NCBI GenBank assembly: GCA_028699065.1
Contig: JAQVVH010000002.1
Coordinates: forward strand, 186,001-250,000
DNA: 64,000 nt
Direction of reading: 5' to 3'
From: Gallionella sp.
Lineage (GTDB): Bacteria; Pseudomonadota; Gammaproteobacteria; Burkholderiales; Gallionellaceae
Shown: positions 29,940 to 43,289 of the stretch, piece after piece
How positions within the stretch are numbered: the stretch's first letter is position 1
Layout of the letters: every line of letters starts with the position of its first letter
Made by a program: the position numbers and the translations under genes
Notes under the pieces: model-generated
The model's database searches: none
The model's input: the letters and a program-made list of their open reading frames with translations, nothing else
What the model was told of the DNA's origin: nothing

Positions 29940-32438
29940 ATGAAACGCATGCTATTCAATGCGACGCAGCCGGAAGAACTCCGCGTCGCCATTGTCGACG
30001 GTCAGAAACTGATCGACCTCGACATTGAAACCGCCGGCAAGGAACAACGCAAAAGCAACATCTACAAAGCCGTCATCACCCGTATCGAGCCCAGCCTCGA
30101 AGCCTGTTTTGTCGAGTACGGCGGCACCCGCCACGGATTTTTACCCTTCAAGGAAGTATCACCGGAATATTATCAACCCGGCACAACCAGCCGCTCGGGC
30201 ATCCGCGAGGCACTCAAGGAAGGCCAGGAACTGCTAGTCCAGGTAGAAAAGGACGAGCGTGGCAACAAGGGCGCAGCCCTCACCACTTACATCAGCCTGG
30301 CAGGCCGTTACACAGTCCTGATGCCGAACAACCCGCACGGCGGCGGTGTCTCGCGCCGCATCGAAGGTGACGACCGCAGCGAACTGCGCGAAGTACTGTC
30401 GCATGTTGAAGTCCCGGCCGGCATGAGCATCATCGCCCGTACGGCCGGCATCGGGCGCAGCCAGGAAGAATTACAGTGGGATCTGAATTACCTCAAGCAA
30501 TTGTGGGATGCCATTGAAGGCGCTGCAAACGCTGAAAAAGCGCCCTCCCTGATCTATCTGGAAAGCAGTCTGGTCGTTCGCGCCATCCGCGATTACTTCA
30601 ACCCGGAAATCGGCGAAATTCTGGTCGACACCCAGGACATCTACGAGCAGGCCCATGCTTTCATGAGCACCGTGATGCCCGACAACGTGAACCGAATCAA
30701 GCGTTATGTCGATGATGTACCGCTGTTCTCGCGCTTCCAGATCGAACATCAGATCGAGTCGGCACACGCGCGCGAAGTGCGCCTGCCTTCCGGTGGCGCC
30801 ATCGTCATTGACCACACCGAGGCACTCACCGCCGTCGACATCAACTCCGCGCGGTCGACCCGTGGCGGCGATATCGAAACCACGGCCTTCAATACCAATC
30901 TGGAAGCCGCCGACGAGATTGCCCGCCAGCTGCGTCTGCGTGATCTGGGCGGTCTGATCGTCATCGACTTTATCGACATGGAATCGAGCAAAAACCAGCG
31001 CGAGGTGGAAAATCGCCTGCGCGACGCTTTGCATTACGACCGTGCCCGCGTACAGACCTCCAAAATTTCGCGCTTTGGCCTGCTGGAACTGTCGCGCCAG
31101 CGTCTGCAACCCAGCCTGGGCGAAAGCAACTACATTCCCTGCCCGCGCTGCAGCGGCATCGGACATATTCGCGGTACCGAATCTTCGGCGCTGCATATCC
31201 TGCGTATCCTTCAGGAAGAAGCCATGAAGGACAGCAGCATCGCAATTCACGCACAGGTGCCCGTCGATGTGGCGACATTCCTGCTGAACGAAAAACGTGC
31301 CGACATTCATCGCATCGAATCACGCTTCAAAGTCGGCGTGACCCTGATTCCGAATCCGCATCTGGAAACACCGAACTACAGCATCAGCCGGCTGCGCCAC
31401 GACGATTTGACCGAAGAAACACTGCAGGCCAGCTACAAACTGGTGGAAAAACCCACGGACGAGAAATCTTCCGGCGCACCGCAGGAACGTCAAAAAGCGA
31501 CCCGGACAACGGCCGTCGTGCAGGGCATTACCCCCGCACAGCCGGCGCCCGTCAAACCTGAGGCTGCCGCCCAGCAATCCGGCACAGGCAATGGCGGCTT
31601 GCTGGGCAAAGTTCTGGGTTGGTTCAAATCTTTGGGTGGTACGGAAGAAGTCCAGCCTGAGCCCAAATCGGCACGCGGCGGGAAGCCTGCCTCCAGAACC
31701 CAGCGCGACCGCGCTGAGCGTAACGCCGAAGGCGGCAGCAGGCAAAAGCGTGAACGCAACGATAACCGGCGCGACCGGAATGAGAAGACCGCGACCACCG
31801 AGGCCAAACCCGCCCGCGAACCCCGTCAGCCCAAAACGGAACAGCAACCGCGTCCGCCAAAACAGCCGCGCCAGCCTAAAGAAGCTCCAGCACTCGCCGC
31901 CGCCGAGGAAGAAAAGTCAGCCGTCGTGGCAAGTGTTGAGGCCACGACCGCCGAGTCTGCGGAGAACAATAACGGTCGCGAAGGTGGACGTCGTCGCGGA
32001 CGCCGTGGTGGCCGTCGCGAGCGCGAGCGTCGCGAGCAAACCGGCAACAGCGAAAACACGCGGAACGAAGAATCCGGCGACGATCGTCCGGTTCCAGTCG
32101 CATCGGCCAAGCCCGCACCGAGTGAGTACGTGGCGTATCCGGATGGCTATGTCAAACCGGCCGCGACTGAACCCAAGCGCACACCGACGGAATACATTGC
32201 CTACCCGACCACGGATGCCCGGCCGCAGCGCCCAGCAGACGCCGTCGCACCGCAACTTTCTCCGGCAGGCAATGACAGCGGACTGATTCAGATTGAGACC
32301 CGGCCGGAAAAACTCGGCACTTCTGCGGAACCGACACCCGTCACGGAGCGTCAGCCCCGCCGGCGTCAGCGGACACGCGAGGTTTACGTCGAAAATGAGC
32401 CCCTGGTTCAGGTGGAAACTCAAAATCCGCCGGCCTGA
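29940..32438 (+). CDS. rne: Ribonuclease E
   Basis: Essential endoribonuclease that cuts single-stranded RNA and scaffolds the degradosome. The 832-residue product has an N-terminal catalytic half with the S1 domain, 5' sensor, the DNase-like region with metal aspartates in TAVDIN and LIVIDFIDM, and the zinc-link CPRCSGIG. From about residue 520 the protein is disordered: Pro/Lys/Arg/Glu-rich, with an [10 protein letters not shown] arginine patch for RNA, and two copies of an EY(V/I)AYP motif about 28 residues apart. It is shorter than the 1061 residues of E. coli. Confidence 0.96.
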   Translation: MKRMLFNATQPEELRVAIVDGQKLIDLDIETAGKEQRKSNIYKAVITRIEPSLEACFVEYGGTRHGFLPFKEVSPEYYQPGTTSRSGIREALKEGQELLVQVEKDERGNKGAALTTYISLAGRYTVLMPNNPHGGGVSRRIEGDDRSELREVLSHVEVPAGMSIIARTAGIGRSQEELQWDLNYLKQLWDAIEGAANAEKAPSLIYLESSLVVRAIRDYFNPEIGEILVDTQDIYEQAHAFMSTVMPDNVNRIKRYVDDVPLFSRFQIEHQIESAHAREVRLPSGGAIVIDHTEALTAVDINSARSTRGGDIETTAFNTNLEAADEIARQLRLRDLGGLIVIDFIDMESSKNQREVENRLRDALHYDRARVQTSKISRFGLLELSRQRLQPSLGESNYIPCPRCSGIGHIRGTESSALHILRILQEEAMKDSSIAIHAQVPVDVATFLLNEKRADIHRIESRFKVGVTLIPNPHLETPNYSISRLRHDDLTEETLQASYKLVEKPTDEKSSGAPQERQKATRTTAVVQGITPAQPAPVKPEAAAQQSGTGNGGLLGKVLGWFKSLGGTEEVQPEPKSARGGKPASRTQRDRAERNAEGGSRQKRERNDNRRDRNEKTATTEAKPAREPRQPKTEQQPRPPKQPRQPKEAPALAAAEEEKSAVVASVEATTAESAENNNGREGGRRRGRRGGRRERERREQTGNSENTRNEESGDDRPVPVASAKPAPSEYVAYPDGYVKPAATEPKRTPTEYIAYPTTDARPQRPADAVAPQLSPAGNDSGLIQIETRPEKLGTSAEPTPVTERQPRRRQRTREVYVENEPLVQVETQNPPA

Positions 32439-32454
32439 AAATTGGCATGACGAT

Positions 32455-32482
32455 AAAAAAGCCGGCATCCGCCGGCTTTTTT
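32455..32482. terminator. Bidirectional terminator between rne and gltX
   Basis: GCCGGC-ATCC-GCCGGC flanked by A6 and T6; serves both convergent genes. Confidence 0.92.
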
Positions 32483-32505
32483 GTTGCTACACCTGCCCCC
32501 CGAGA

Positions 32506-33903
32506 TCAGCTCAGAAAACGATCCAGCCGCGCCAAGGCAATGTCACGCGGGAACAGGGCAACAACGGCATCAACTGAAGGCGTGTGAGTCTGACCCACCA
32601 GCATAACGCGCAACGGCATCGCCAGTTTCGGCATCTTCAAACCGTGCGCCGCCAGCGTGGCTTTCAGCGCGGCCGCAATGGAGGTCGCATCCCAGACCGG
32701 CAAACTCGCCAGCTGCGCACGCAATTCACGCAGCGCGGGCATCACTTCATGGGTCAGGTGCTGATCCCGCAATTCCTGAGCCGGTTGCACTTCGACATAA
32801 AACACCTCTGCTTCGTCCGCCAATTCCACCAATGTGGCTGCACGCTCCTTGTAAAGCGCGACGACGGATTCCAGCGCCGGCGCTTCCAGCACGCAAACAC
32901 CGCGCCCGGACAATTGCCGGTTTACCAGTGCAGCAAGTCGGCCATTGTCGGCCAGCTTCAAATAGTGATTGTTCAACCAGTTCAGTTTTTCGGTATTGAA
33001 CTGCGCCGCCGAAGGCGTGATGTGATCCAGATCGAACCACTCACAGAACTGCGCAACGGAGAACACCTCATCATCGCCATGCGACCAGCCCAGTCGGGCC
33101 AGATAATTGATCACCGCCTCCGGCAGATAACCGTCCTCGTCATATTGCATCACGCTAACCGCGCCGTGCCGTTTGGACAATTTGGTCCCGTCGTCACCGA
33201 GAATCATGGACAGATGGGCATATTGCGGAATCTCGGCGCCCAAGGCCTTGAGGATATTAATCTGCCGTGGCGTGTTGTTGACATGATCGTCGCCGCGGAT
33301 CACCTGGGTGATCTTCATTTCCCAGTCATCCACCACCACGCAAAAATTATAGGTAGGCGTCCCGTCCGAACGGGCAATGATCAAGTCATCCAGCTCGCTG
33401 TTCTCAAAGGCGATGCGACCCTTGACCAGATCATCCCACGCCGTCACGCCGGTTTGCGGCGTCTTGAAACGCACGACCGGCGTTACGCCAGCCGGCGGCT
33501 CCGGCAATTGTTTTCCCGGCTCCGGCCGCCAGCGTCCGTCGTAGCGAGGCTTGTCGCCCCGCGCACGCTGCGCCTCACGAATCGCCTCCAACTCTTCCGG
33601 CGTGGTGTAGCAATAATAGGCGTGGCCTTCGTCCAGCAGTTGCTGAATTACCTCTTTGTAACGCGGCATGCGACGCATCTGGTAAAACGGGCCTTCGTCG
33701 TAATTCAACCCCAGCCAATCCATCCCGTCGAGAATGGCCTGAACGGCCTCGGGCGTGGAGCGCTCGACATCCGTATCCTCGATACGCAACACAAAAATGC
33801 CGCCATGCTTGCGGGCATACGCCCACGAAAACAGCGCGGTACGCGCGCCGCCAATATGCAAATAACCGGTGGGGCTGGGGGCAAAACGGGTTCGGACAGT
33901 CAT
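32506..33903 (-). CDS. gltX: Glutamyl-tRNA synthetase
   Basis: Charges tRNA-Glu. The 465-residue class I enzyme has [11 protein letters not shown] (HIGH-type site, near residue 10), DTDVERS, and KLSKRHG (KMSKS-type loop). The start at 33903 ([13 protein letters not shown]) fits the family; an in-frame start five codons upstream is less likely. No ribosome binding site is obvious. Whether it also charges tRNA-Gln cannot be judged here. Confidence 0.97.
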   Translation of the reverse strand: MTVRTRFAPSPTGYLHIGGARTALFSWAYARKHGGIFVLRIEDTDVERSTPEAVQAILDGMDWLGLNYDEGPFYQMRRMPRYKEVIQQLLDEGHAYYCYTTPEELEAIREAQRARGDKPRYDGRWRPEPGKQLPEPPAGVTPVVRFKTPQTGVTAWDDLVKGRIAFENSELDDLIIARSDGTPTYNFCVVVDDWEMKITQVIRGDDHVNNTPRQINILKALGAEIPQYAHLSMILGDDGTKLSKRHGAVSVMQYDEDGYLPEAVINYLARLGWSHGDDEVFSVAQFCEWFDLDHITPSAAQFNTEKLNWLNNHYLKLADNGRLAALVNRQLSGRGVCVLEAPALESVVALYKERAATLVELADEAEVFYVEVQPAQELRDQHLTHEVMPALRELRAQLASLPVWDATSIAAALKATLAAHGLKMPKLAMPLRVMLVGQTHTPSVDAVVALFPRDIALARLDRFLS

Positions 33904-33926
33904 AATTAATCGCGACAAAGAAACGA

Positions 33927-33939
33927 GGCGCGCATTTTA
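33927..33939 (-). promoter_or_regulatory. gltX promoter -10 with GCGCGCC
   Basis: TAAAAT (33934-33939) followed by GCGCGCC (33927-33933), about 24 bases before the gltX ATG. The -10 overlaps the stop of the upstream GGDEF-EAL gene, giving gltX independent transcription. Confidence 0.65.
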
Positions 33940-36156
33940 CGACACAATCGGCATTTGTTCCTGATCGTACTCGGGAATACTAAGCTCATGCACCTGCATG
34001 GGCTTACCCAGTAAAAATCCCTGAAAGAAGTGACAGCCGGATTTTTGCAAGAAATCCAGCTGGATTTCACTTTCCACGCCTTCCACTGTCACCAGCAAAT
34101 CCAGTGCCCGCGCCAACGCCAGAATTGTCAGCACAATGGCCGAAGAATTACGCCCCGCGTCATCGCCCGACACGAAGGATTTGTCAATTTTGAGCTCATC
34201 CAACGGCAACCGGTGCAAATAAGACAAGGAGGAATAACCCGTCCCAAAATCATCCAGGGCAAATGCAATCCCTTGATTTTTAAGGTCGATCATCTTGGAA
34301 ACCGTATCCTCGACATCGCTCAGCATCACACTTTCGGTCAGCTCAATTTTCAAATTTCCCGGAAGCGCACCGGTTTCCTGCAAAACCTTGAGCACCCGAT
34401 CAACAAAATTGGGCTGGTGAAACTCCTTCGCACTGACATTAACGGCAATTTTCAAGTGCGCCGTTTGAGGATTCTTATGCCAGTCGGCCAACTGCCGGCA
34501 AGCCAGCAGCAGCACGGTCTGGCCCACTTCGTGAATCTGACCGGTTTTCTCGGCCAGACCAATGAACTCATCCGGCAGCAATTGGCCGCGGATCGGATGC
34601 TGCCAGCGCACCAATGCCTCTGCCCCCACAAGCTCGCCGCTCTTGCCAAAAACCGGCTGGTACAGCAGATGAATCTGCCCCTGTGTCAGCGCTTCCCGCA
34701 ATTCATGTTCGAGACGAATGCGTTCCGACAGGCGATATTCAAAAATCGGTTCAAAGAAACTGGTCTGATTGCGTCCCGCATCCTTGGCGGAGTACATCGC
34801 CATATCAGCACGTTTGAGTATTTCTTCCGTCGTCGACTCTCGCTCGTCAAGCATCACCACCCCGATGCTGAGGCTGGATAAATATTCGCGCTCACGCAAC
34901 ATGAAAGGCTCATTGCAGATTCGCGCCAGTTTCGCACCAATCACCTCCGCAGAAACCACCGCCTCGGCGAGCGAGTCGCCAATATCTGGCGCAAGCACGA
35001 CAAACTCGTCCCCGCCCAAACGGGCAACTGTGTCCGTTTCTCGTACCGCAACCTGGAAACGCCTCGCCATCATTTGCAACATTTCATCTCCGGCCTCATG
35101 CCCAAGACTGTCGTTGATGATTTTAAAGTTATCAATATCGATAAAAAATAGCGCACCAAAATGATGCCCGCGGTGACACAACGCCATCGCATGCTGCAAG
35201 CGATCAATCAGCAAACGACGATTCGCAAGGCCCGTCAGGACGTCGTAGAAGGCCAGTTGCGAGATCTCCTGCTCAGCCAACTTCTGCGCTGTGATATCAG
35301 AGATACTTCCCACCATACGCGAGGGGCGCCTCATGGCATCCCATTCGACGACTCTACCGCGATCGGCAACCCATATTTCCCTGCCATCCTTGCGGATCAT
35401 GCGGTGCCGGTGACGGTAATCACCACCACTTCCCAAAGCAGCCTGAATCGCCGCCATCGTGTCTGGCACATCTTCCGGGTGCAGCCTTTGACTGAATGCT
35501 TCGAGCGTATTTGACAACTCGCCCTGGGCATAGCCAAGCAGCTCCGACCACCGTGCATTATGTTCCACAGTCCCGGAGGAAATATTCCAGTCCCAGATCC
35601 CTTCCCCAGTCGCCTCCAACACATAACGCATGCGCCGTTCGCTTTGTTCCACCTGAATCTGAGCCCGTTTCAAGTCGGTAATGTCGTGTGCAATCACCAG
35701 AATCTGCTTCCGGCCATCCATTCCGACAAAAGGTTTTTTGATCGATTTGAAATAACGCACTTCGCCAGTACGATCGTCCGTGCTCTCCTCAAACACGATC
35801 TCCGTCTTGCCTCGCGCGATAATGTCCAGCACGTTTTGCCTGAAGAATTCCGCCTGCTCAGGCGTGGCGCTAAAATCGCCATCGTGCTTTCCGACCATCG
35901 CCTCCGGCGTTGTGCCATAAAAATCTGCCACCGGCTTATTCCCCAGCAGGAAATTACCCTCGTGGTCTTTTAAGACAATAAAATCGGGAATCTCGTCGAT
36001 TACGGTGCGCAGAAACTGCTGTTCGGACAGCACTCGGTCTCGGGATGCGAAACGACCGGTGCCCTCCCCCGTATCAAGCAGCAACGAACGTAATCCGGCA
36101 ATCTCTTGCGAGATTTCCGAAAGCTGGCTCTCTAACTCTTCCTTCTTGTTTGTCAT
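33937..36156 (-). CDS. PAS-PAS-GGDEF-EAL cyclic-di-GMP signalling protein
   Basis: The 739-residue soluble protein starts with a short coiled coil (1-25), then PAS1 (about 45-165), PAS2 with its PAC (about 175-295), GGDEF (about 300-465) and EAL (about 485-735). The cyclase motif GGDEF is at 381-385 with an inhibitory RxxD site at 372-375. The phosphodiesterase residues look intact (EALVR 513-517, ELTES, DDFGTGYSSL, LKIDKSF). Both activities are therefore possible, with the PAS domains sensing an unknown signal. No membrane segment. It is the last member of the signalling island, before gltX. Confidence 0.93.
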   Translation of the reverse strand: MTNKKEELESQLSEISQEIAGLRSLLLDTGEGTGRFASRDRVLSEQQFLRTVIDEIPDFIVLKDHEGNFLLGNKPVADFYGTTPEAMVGKHDGDFSATPEQAEFFRQNVLDIIARGKTEIVFEESTDDRTGEVRYFKSIKKPFVGMDGRKQILVIAHDITDLKRAQIQVEQSERRMRYVLEATGEGIWDWNISSGTVEHNARWSELLGYAQGELSNTLEAFSQRLHPEDVPDTMAAIQAALGSGGDYRHRHRMIRKDGREIWVADRGRVVEWDAMRRPSRMVGSISDITAQKLAEQEISQLAFYDVLTGLANRRLLIDRLQHAMALCHRGHHFGALFFIDIDNFKIINDSLGHEAGDEMLQMMARRFQVAVRETDTVARLGGDEFVVLAPDIGDSLAEAVVSAEVIGAKLARICNEPFMLREREYLSSLSIGVVMLDERESTTEEILKRADMAMYSAKDAGRNQTSFFEPIFEYRLSERIRLEHELREALTQGQIHLLYQPVFGKSGELVGAEALVRWQHPIRGQLLPDEFIGLAEKTGQIHEVGQTVLLLACRQLADWHKNPQTAHLKIAVNVSAKEFHQPNFVDRVLKVLQETGALPGNLKIELTESVMLSDVEDTVSKMIDLKNQGIAFALDDFGTGYSSLSYLHRLPLDELKIDKSFVSGDDAGRNSSAIVLTILALARALDLLVTVEGVESEIQLDFLQKSGCHFFQGFLLGKPMQVHELSIPEYDQEQMPIVS

Positions 36157-36211
36157 CTCAGGGACGTAAAATTAGTTAGTTCAACACGCCGGCATCTGTG
36201 CACATCAGACG

Positions 36212-36246
36212 TGGACTTTTGGCGAGGGCTCAGTATAATGCGCGCC
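36212..36246 (+). promoter_or_regulatory. tRNA-Val promoter
   Basis: TGGACT (36212-36217), a 16-base spacer, TATAAT (36234-36239), then GCGCGCC (36240-36246). This is the classic stable-RNA arrangement. A minus-strand TATACT (36232-36237) overlaps the same -10 and might serve the GGDEF-EAL gene. Confidence 0.75.
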
Positions 36247-36293
36247 TCAACTCTCAGCAGCATTTTATTTACGGGGTTGCCAAGCAGGATATT

Positions 36294-36368
36294 GGGCGGT
36301 TAGCTCAGCGGTAGAGCACTGCCTTCACACGGCAGGGGTCACTGGTTCGAACCCAGTATCGCCCACCA
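36294..36368 (+). tRNA. tRNA-Val (anticodon CAC)
   Basis: A 75-base cloverleaf with CCA encoded. The acceptor GGGCGGT pairs with ATCGCCC (one G-U), the D arm is GCTC/GAGC, and the anticodon stem CTGCC/GGCAG surrounds TTCACAC, giving CAC, which reads GUG. The T arm is ACTGG-TTCGAAC-CCAGT. It stands alone on the plus strand between two minus-strand GGDEF genes. No clear terminator follows. Confidence 0.97.
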
Positions 36369-36437
36369 ATATCTCTCGCGTCATTCAATGGCTTGATGCT
36401 GTGATGTCGCTTGGAAGATGTGCACCACACCCGCCAG

Positions 36438-38450
36438 TTATTCCGCAATCAACACACGGTTCCGACCGGCGTTTTTGGCTTGATAAAGCGCCATATCCGC
36501 CTTGTGCAACAAAGCATCCAATTCGGTTTTTTCACCCGCAGCAGGCAGCAGAGTCAACCCGATGGAAACGGTAAAGTGCAATACGGTTTCGCCATCCGGC
36601 AGCGAAAGTTCGGATTCTTCCACCCGCTTGCGCAAACGTTCCGCAATTTCACGCGCCCGGCCAAGATCGGTTTCCGGCGGCAAAATGGCAAACTCCTCGC
36701 CGCCCATCCGTCCTACAAGATCGGTCTGCCGCACGACCTCGTGACAGGTAACTGCAAATTTTTGCAACGCGATATCGCCCGCCTTATGGCCGTAGTTATC
36801 ATTGATTCGTTTGAAATAATCAATATCAACACCCAAAATCGCCAAGGGTTTTTGGTAGCGCCGCGCCCGCTCCAGTTCGCGTTCAGCCAGATCCATGAAA
36901 TAGCGCCGGTTGCACATGCCAGTCAGATGATCAAAATTCGCCTGCTGGCGGATTTTGTTGATCATTGCCTGGCGCTCGGAAACATCCCAAACCACTGCCA
37001 GCAAGACCTGCCCCCCATCCAAGGACACGAGACTTAGCAGCACCTCAGCCGCAAAGCTCTGCCGGCTATCAAGCCGATGATGCACCCAATCGAAACGCAC
37101 GCTGCCCTCTGCATAGGCCCGTGCAATCCATTGTTTCGACAAAATCACGGATTCCGTGCCGCAAGGCTGCACCGGGGGAGAAAGGTCATCTGGCATCCTT
37201 CGGCAGATTTCCTCCTTAGAGTGCGCGCCAAACATACGAACCGCCGCGGAATTACAGTCCACAAAATCCTCGCCGTCCATGATCAGAATGGCCTCGCTGG
37301 TCGACTCGAAAAGTGCCCGGAACTTTTTCTCGGATCGCTCAAGCGCCTGCTGGCTCCGCACCCGCTCGGTCACATCCACAATGACCCAGAGCGACTGACC
37401 TTCTATGGGTAGCCGGCTGCCGCTTAAGTCAACCCAGATCAGCTTGCCGTCTTTCCGTATAAATTCGAAATCGCGCTTGAGCGCAGTCAAATCTCCATAC
37501 ACCTGATAAGCCTGGCCGACTGCGACGAAGTCTTCTTCATGCGCATAAAACTGGCGTGTCGTTTTGCCCTGGAACTCCGCCAAATCGGCGTACCCCATCA
37601 TCTGCAGGAACGCCGAGTTACACCACATGATTGTTCTGGCCTGCAATGTCACAAGCCCCACTGTTTGGTTATCAAGCAGCGTAGCGCGCTCATTCAGCAA
37701 ATTCCGCAACCGGTGATTGCTCTGCTCAAGCTCGCCGGTTCGCTCTTTCACCTGTCGTTCGAGCGAATCATGCGCCGTTTTAATAGTCATCGACATCGCA
37801 TTGAATGCCCGGGTTGCCTCGGCAATTTCATCGTGCCCGCGTACGGGCAGTTGGAGCCCAAGGACGCCCGTGCTGATTTGCCTCGCTCCAGCAGTAAACT
37901 GGTTAATCTCGCGAATCAAATAGCCCCCCAGCAGCATTGAGAATACTGCCACCAGGCCCATTTCAATCAACGCAATTGCGACGCTCCAGCGTTTTGCCGT
38001 GACAAAGGTATCTTCCAGAAAGTCCACATCAAACCCAAACTGGATGGACGCAAAATTGACACCCGACATTTCAATCACGGAAGCCGTACGGTAAACACCA
38101 TTCGCCGCGTCGTTCAAATCCACGGATGCAGTGAATGGCCGTGCTAATGCCTGAGCCTCCCCGGCTTCAGCCAGGACGCGATTTTGGGAATCCAGAATCC
38201 GCACAAAACTGACGCCGGGATTTTTACCTAACAAATTGACTGCGGAGTCCAGCTCGGCCAGATCCGCAACCAGCACTTCATCGCTAATCAGGGAAGTGAA
38301 AACATTGCGGGTCGTTTCCACGTGCGTGGCAAACTGGGACTCGTTGGAGTCATGCAGAAAACTCAGAGTGCTGTAAATCAGAATGCTGAGCAGCACCGCC
38401 TCAATCAGGGCAATCCCGAGGATGGTTTTTGCCCGAAATGAAAAATTCAT
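36438..38450 (-). CDS. Membrane diguanylate cyclase with HAMP, PAS and GGDEF domains
   Basis: The 670-residue inner-membrane protein has TM1 (about 10-30), a periplasmic sensor of about 120 residues (32-153), TM2 (about 155-178), HAMP (about 178-232), a coiled coil, two PAS domains (about 255-370 and 375-495) and GGDEF (about 500-665). The active site is GGEEF (583-587) with an RxxD inhibitory site (574-577), so cyclase activity with product feedback is likely. Its ATG directly abuts the stop of the PhnD-like gene (TAA-ATG), suggesting that the binding protein feeds its periplasmic domain. Confidence 0.92.
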   Translation of the reverse strand: MNFSFRAKTILGIALIEAVLLSILIYSTLSFLHDSNESQFATHVETTRNVFTSLISDEVLVADLAELDSAVNLLGKNPGVSFVRILDSQNRVLAEAGEAQALARPFTASVDLNDAANGVYRTASVIEMSGVNFASIQFGFDVDFLEDTFVTAKRWSVAIALIEMGLVAVFSMLLGGYLIREINQFTAGARQISTGVLGLQLPVRGHDEIAEATRAFNAMSMTIKTAHDSLERQVKERTGELEQSNHRLRNLLNERATLLDNQTVGLVTLQARTIMWCNSAFLQMMGYADLAEFQGKTTRQFYAHEEDFVAVGQAYQVYGDLTALKRDFEFIRKDGKLIWVDLSGSRLPIEGQSLWVIVDVTERVRSQQALERSEKKFRALFESTSEAILIMDGEDFVDCNSAAVRMFGAHSKEEICRRMPDDLSPPVQPCGTESVILSKQWIARAYAEGSVRFDWVHHRLDSRQSFAAEVLLSLVSLDGGQVLLAVVWDVSERQAMINKIRQQANFDHLTGMCNRRYFMDLAERELERARRYQKPLAILGVDIDYFKRINDNYGHKAGDIALQKFAVTCHEVVRQTDLVGRMGGEEFAILPPETDLGRAREIAERLRKRVEESELSLPDGETVLHFTVSIGLTLLPAAGEKTELDALLHKADMALYQAKNAGRNRVLIAE

Positions 38451-39284
38451 TTAGTCCGGCTCCTGGATGATGCCGCTATCTTCCGGCCGAATCCCCAACT
38501 GGCGCACATCATTCCAGTCAGCATCGTCAGCTGCTTCAAAACCGGCAAATCCGATTCCTTTCAGCAGGCTTAATCCGACAGGATCCCGGGACATTTTTTG
38601 CATCGCGGACCAAACCCGCTGTGCGACAGCCGGATCCATCGTTGACCGATAGGCAATGGCATGCGTGGTATAAGGCCGGCTTTCCCACAACACGCGCAAA
38701 TCGTCGCGATACTGTGCATCCAGCATTCCAAATGTGCGTGGGACTCCACCGCCGGCCGGATAAAACCCTCGTGCCACATTCATGTAAACAGAGTTGTGCG
38801 AGCTGACATATTTTGGCTGGAATTGAACGCCGTTCCGGCGCAATTCAGCCCTAACAAGGAGACTGGCCGCAAACGCCGCAGGAGAAGGAAATACCAGCGT
38901 GTTTCCGGCCAAATCATTTATTTTTTTCACCGGGCTATCCTTATGCACTACCAAAATGCCCTTGATAGTTTCCCCCTTGGCACGTGCCAGCGCACGGTAG
39001 CCTGGATTCTGGTTATAAACCGTAAAGTGATAAGGGTTCATGTAAGCAAAATCAAAATCACCGGCCGCCAACTTTTGCTCAAACGTCGAGATATCTTTGG
39101 TGGTGGCAAAACTGAGTGATATACCGGAATCTTGAGACAGCCAAGCCAATACGGGCCCCCAGGTTTTGGCAAGCGTGGCAGTGGATTGCTGTGGCACGAT
39201 GGCAAAAGACAGAACGCGCTCCGCAACTGCGGAACCACTCAGAATCAATAGCCAGAACAGTAAACAAAACCTGGATAATCTCAT
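38451..39284 (-). CDS. PhnD-like periplasmic substrate-binding protein, orphan
   Basis: The 277-residue product has a signal peptide (first ~21 residues, cut after AVA) and the PhnD/phosphonate-binding fold: IVPQQSTATLAKTWGPVLAWL, FDFAYMNPYHFTVYN, GILVVHKDSPVKKINDL, and the ligand-side SSHNSVYMNVARGFYPAGG. No permease or ATPase gene is nearby, so uptake is unlikely. PhnD-type proteins elsewhere act as sensors for membrane kinases (AioX with AioS for arsenite is a known case). Here the partner is the GGDEF protein that starts at the next base. The ligand is unknown. Confidence 0.88.
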   Translation of the reverse strand: MRLSRFCLLFWLLILSGSAVAERVLSFAIVPQQSTATLAKTWGPVLAWLSQDSGISLSFATTKDISTFEQKLAAGDFDFAYMNPYHFTVYNQNPGYRALARAKGETIKGILVVHKDSPVKKINDLAGNTLVFPSPAAFAASLLVRAELRRNGVQFQPKYVSSHNSVYMNVARGFYPAGGGVPRTFGMLDAQYRDDLRVLWESRPYTTHAIAYRSTMDPAVAQRVWSAMQKMSRDPVGLSLLKGIGFAGFEAADDADWNDVRQLGIRPEDSGIIQEPD

Positions 39285-39350
39285 CTGATCTTTCCCTTAT
39301 TGCGCGGAACGAAACTGTAAACAACTGCGAGGCTTCAAGTAAACCCCCCG

Positions 39351-39379
39351 AAATAACTAGGCCAATGGCCTAGTTATTT
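39351..39379. repeat. 13-bp perfect inverted repeat before the PhnD-like gene
   Basis: AAATAACTAGGCC and GGCCTAGTTATTT around AAT, in the 112-base gap between the hybrid kinase stop and the PhnD-like gene. It could be the kinase terminator, as its AT-rich arms form the stem base, or an operator for the PhnD-GGDEF operon. Confidence 0.7.
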
Positions 39380-39396
39380 TTAACTATAAGCGTCTC

Positions 39397-43239
<3,843 letters not shown>

Positions 43240-43289
43240 CCGCGCTCTCCCTGAATTTCCGCACCCGTGCCACCAGACAACCCGTCTAA

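Noticed and set aside
36294-36368. tRNA-Val as the attachment site of an integrated element
   Set aside because: No integrase, no repeat of the tRNA 3' end found nearby, and flanking genes look chromosomal.
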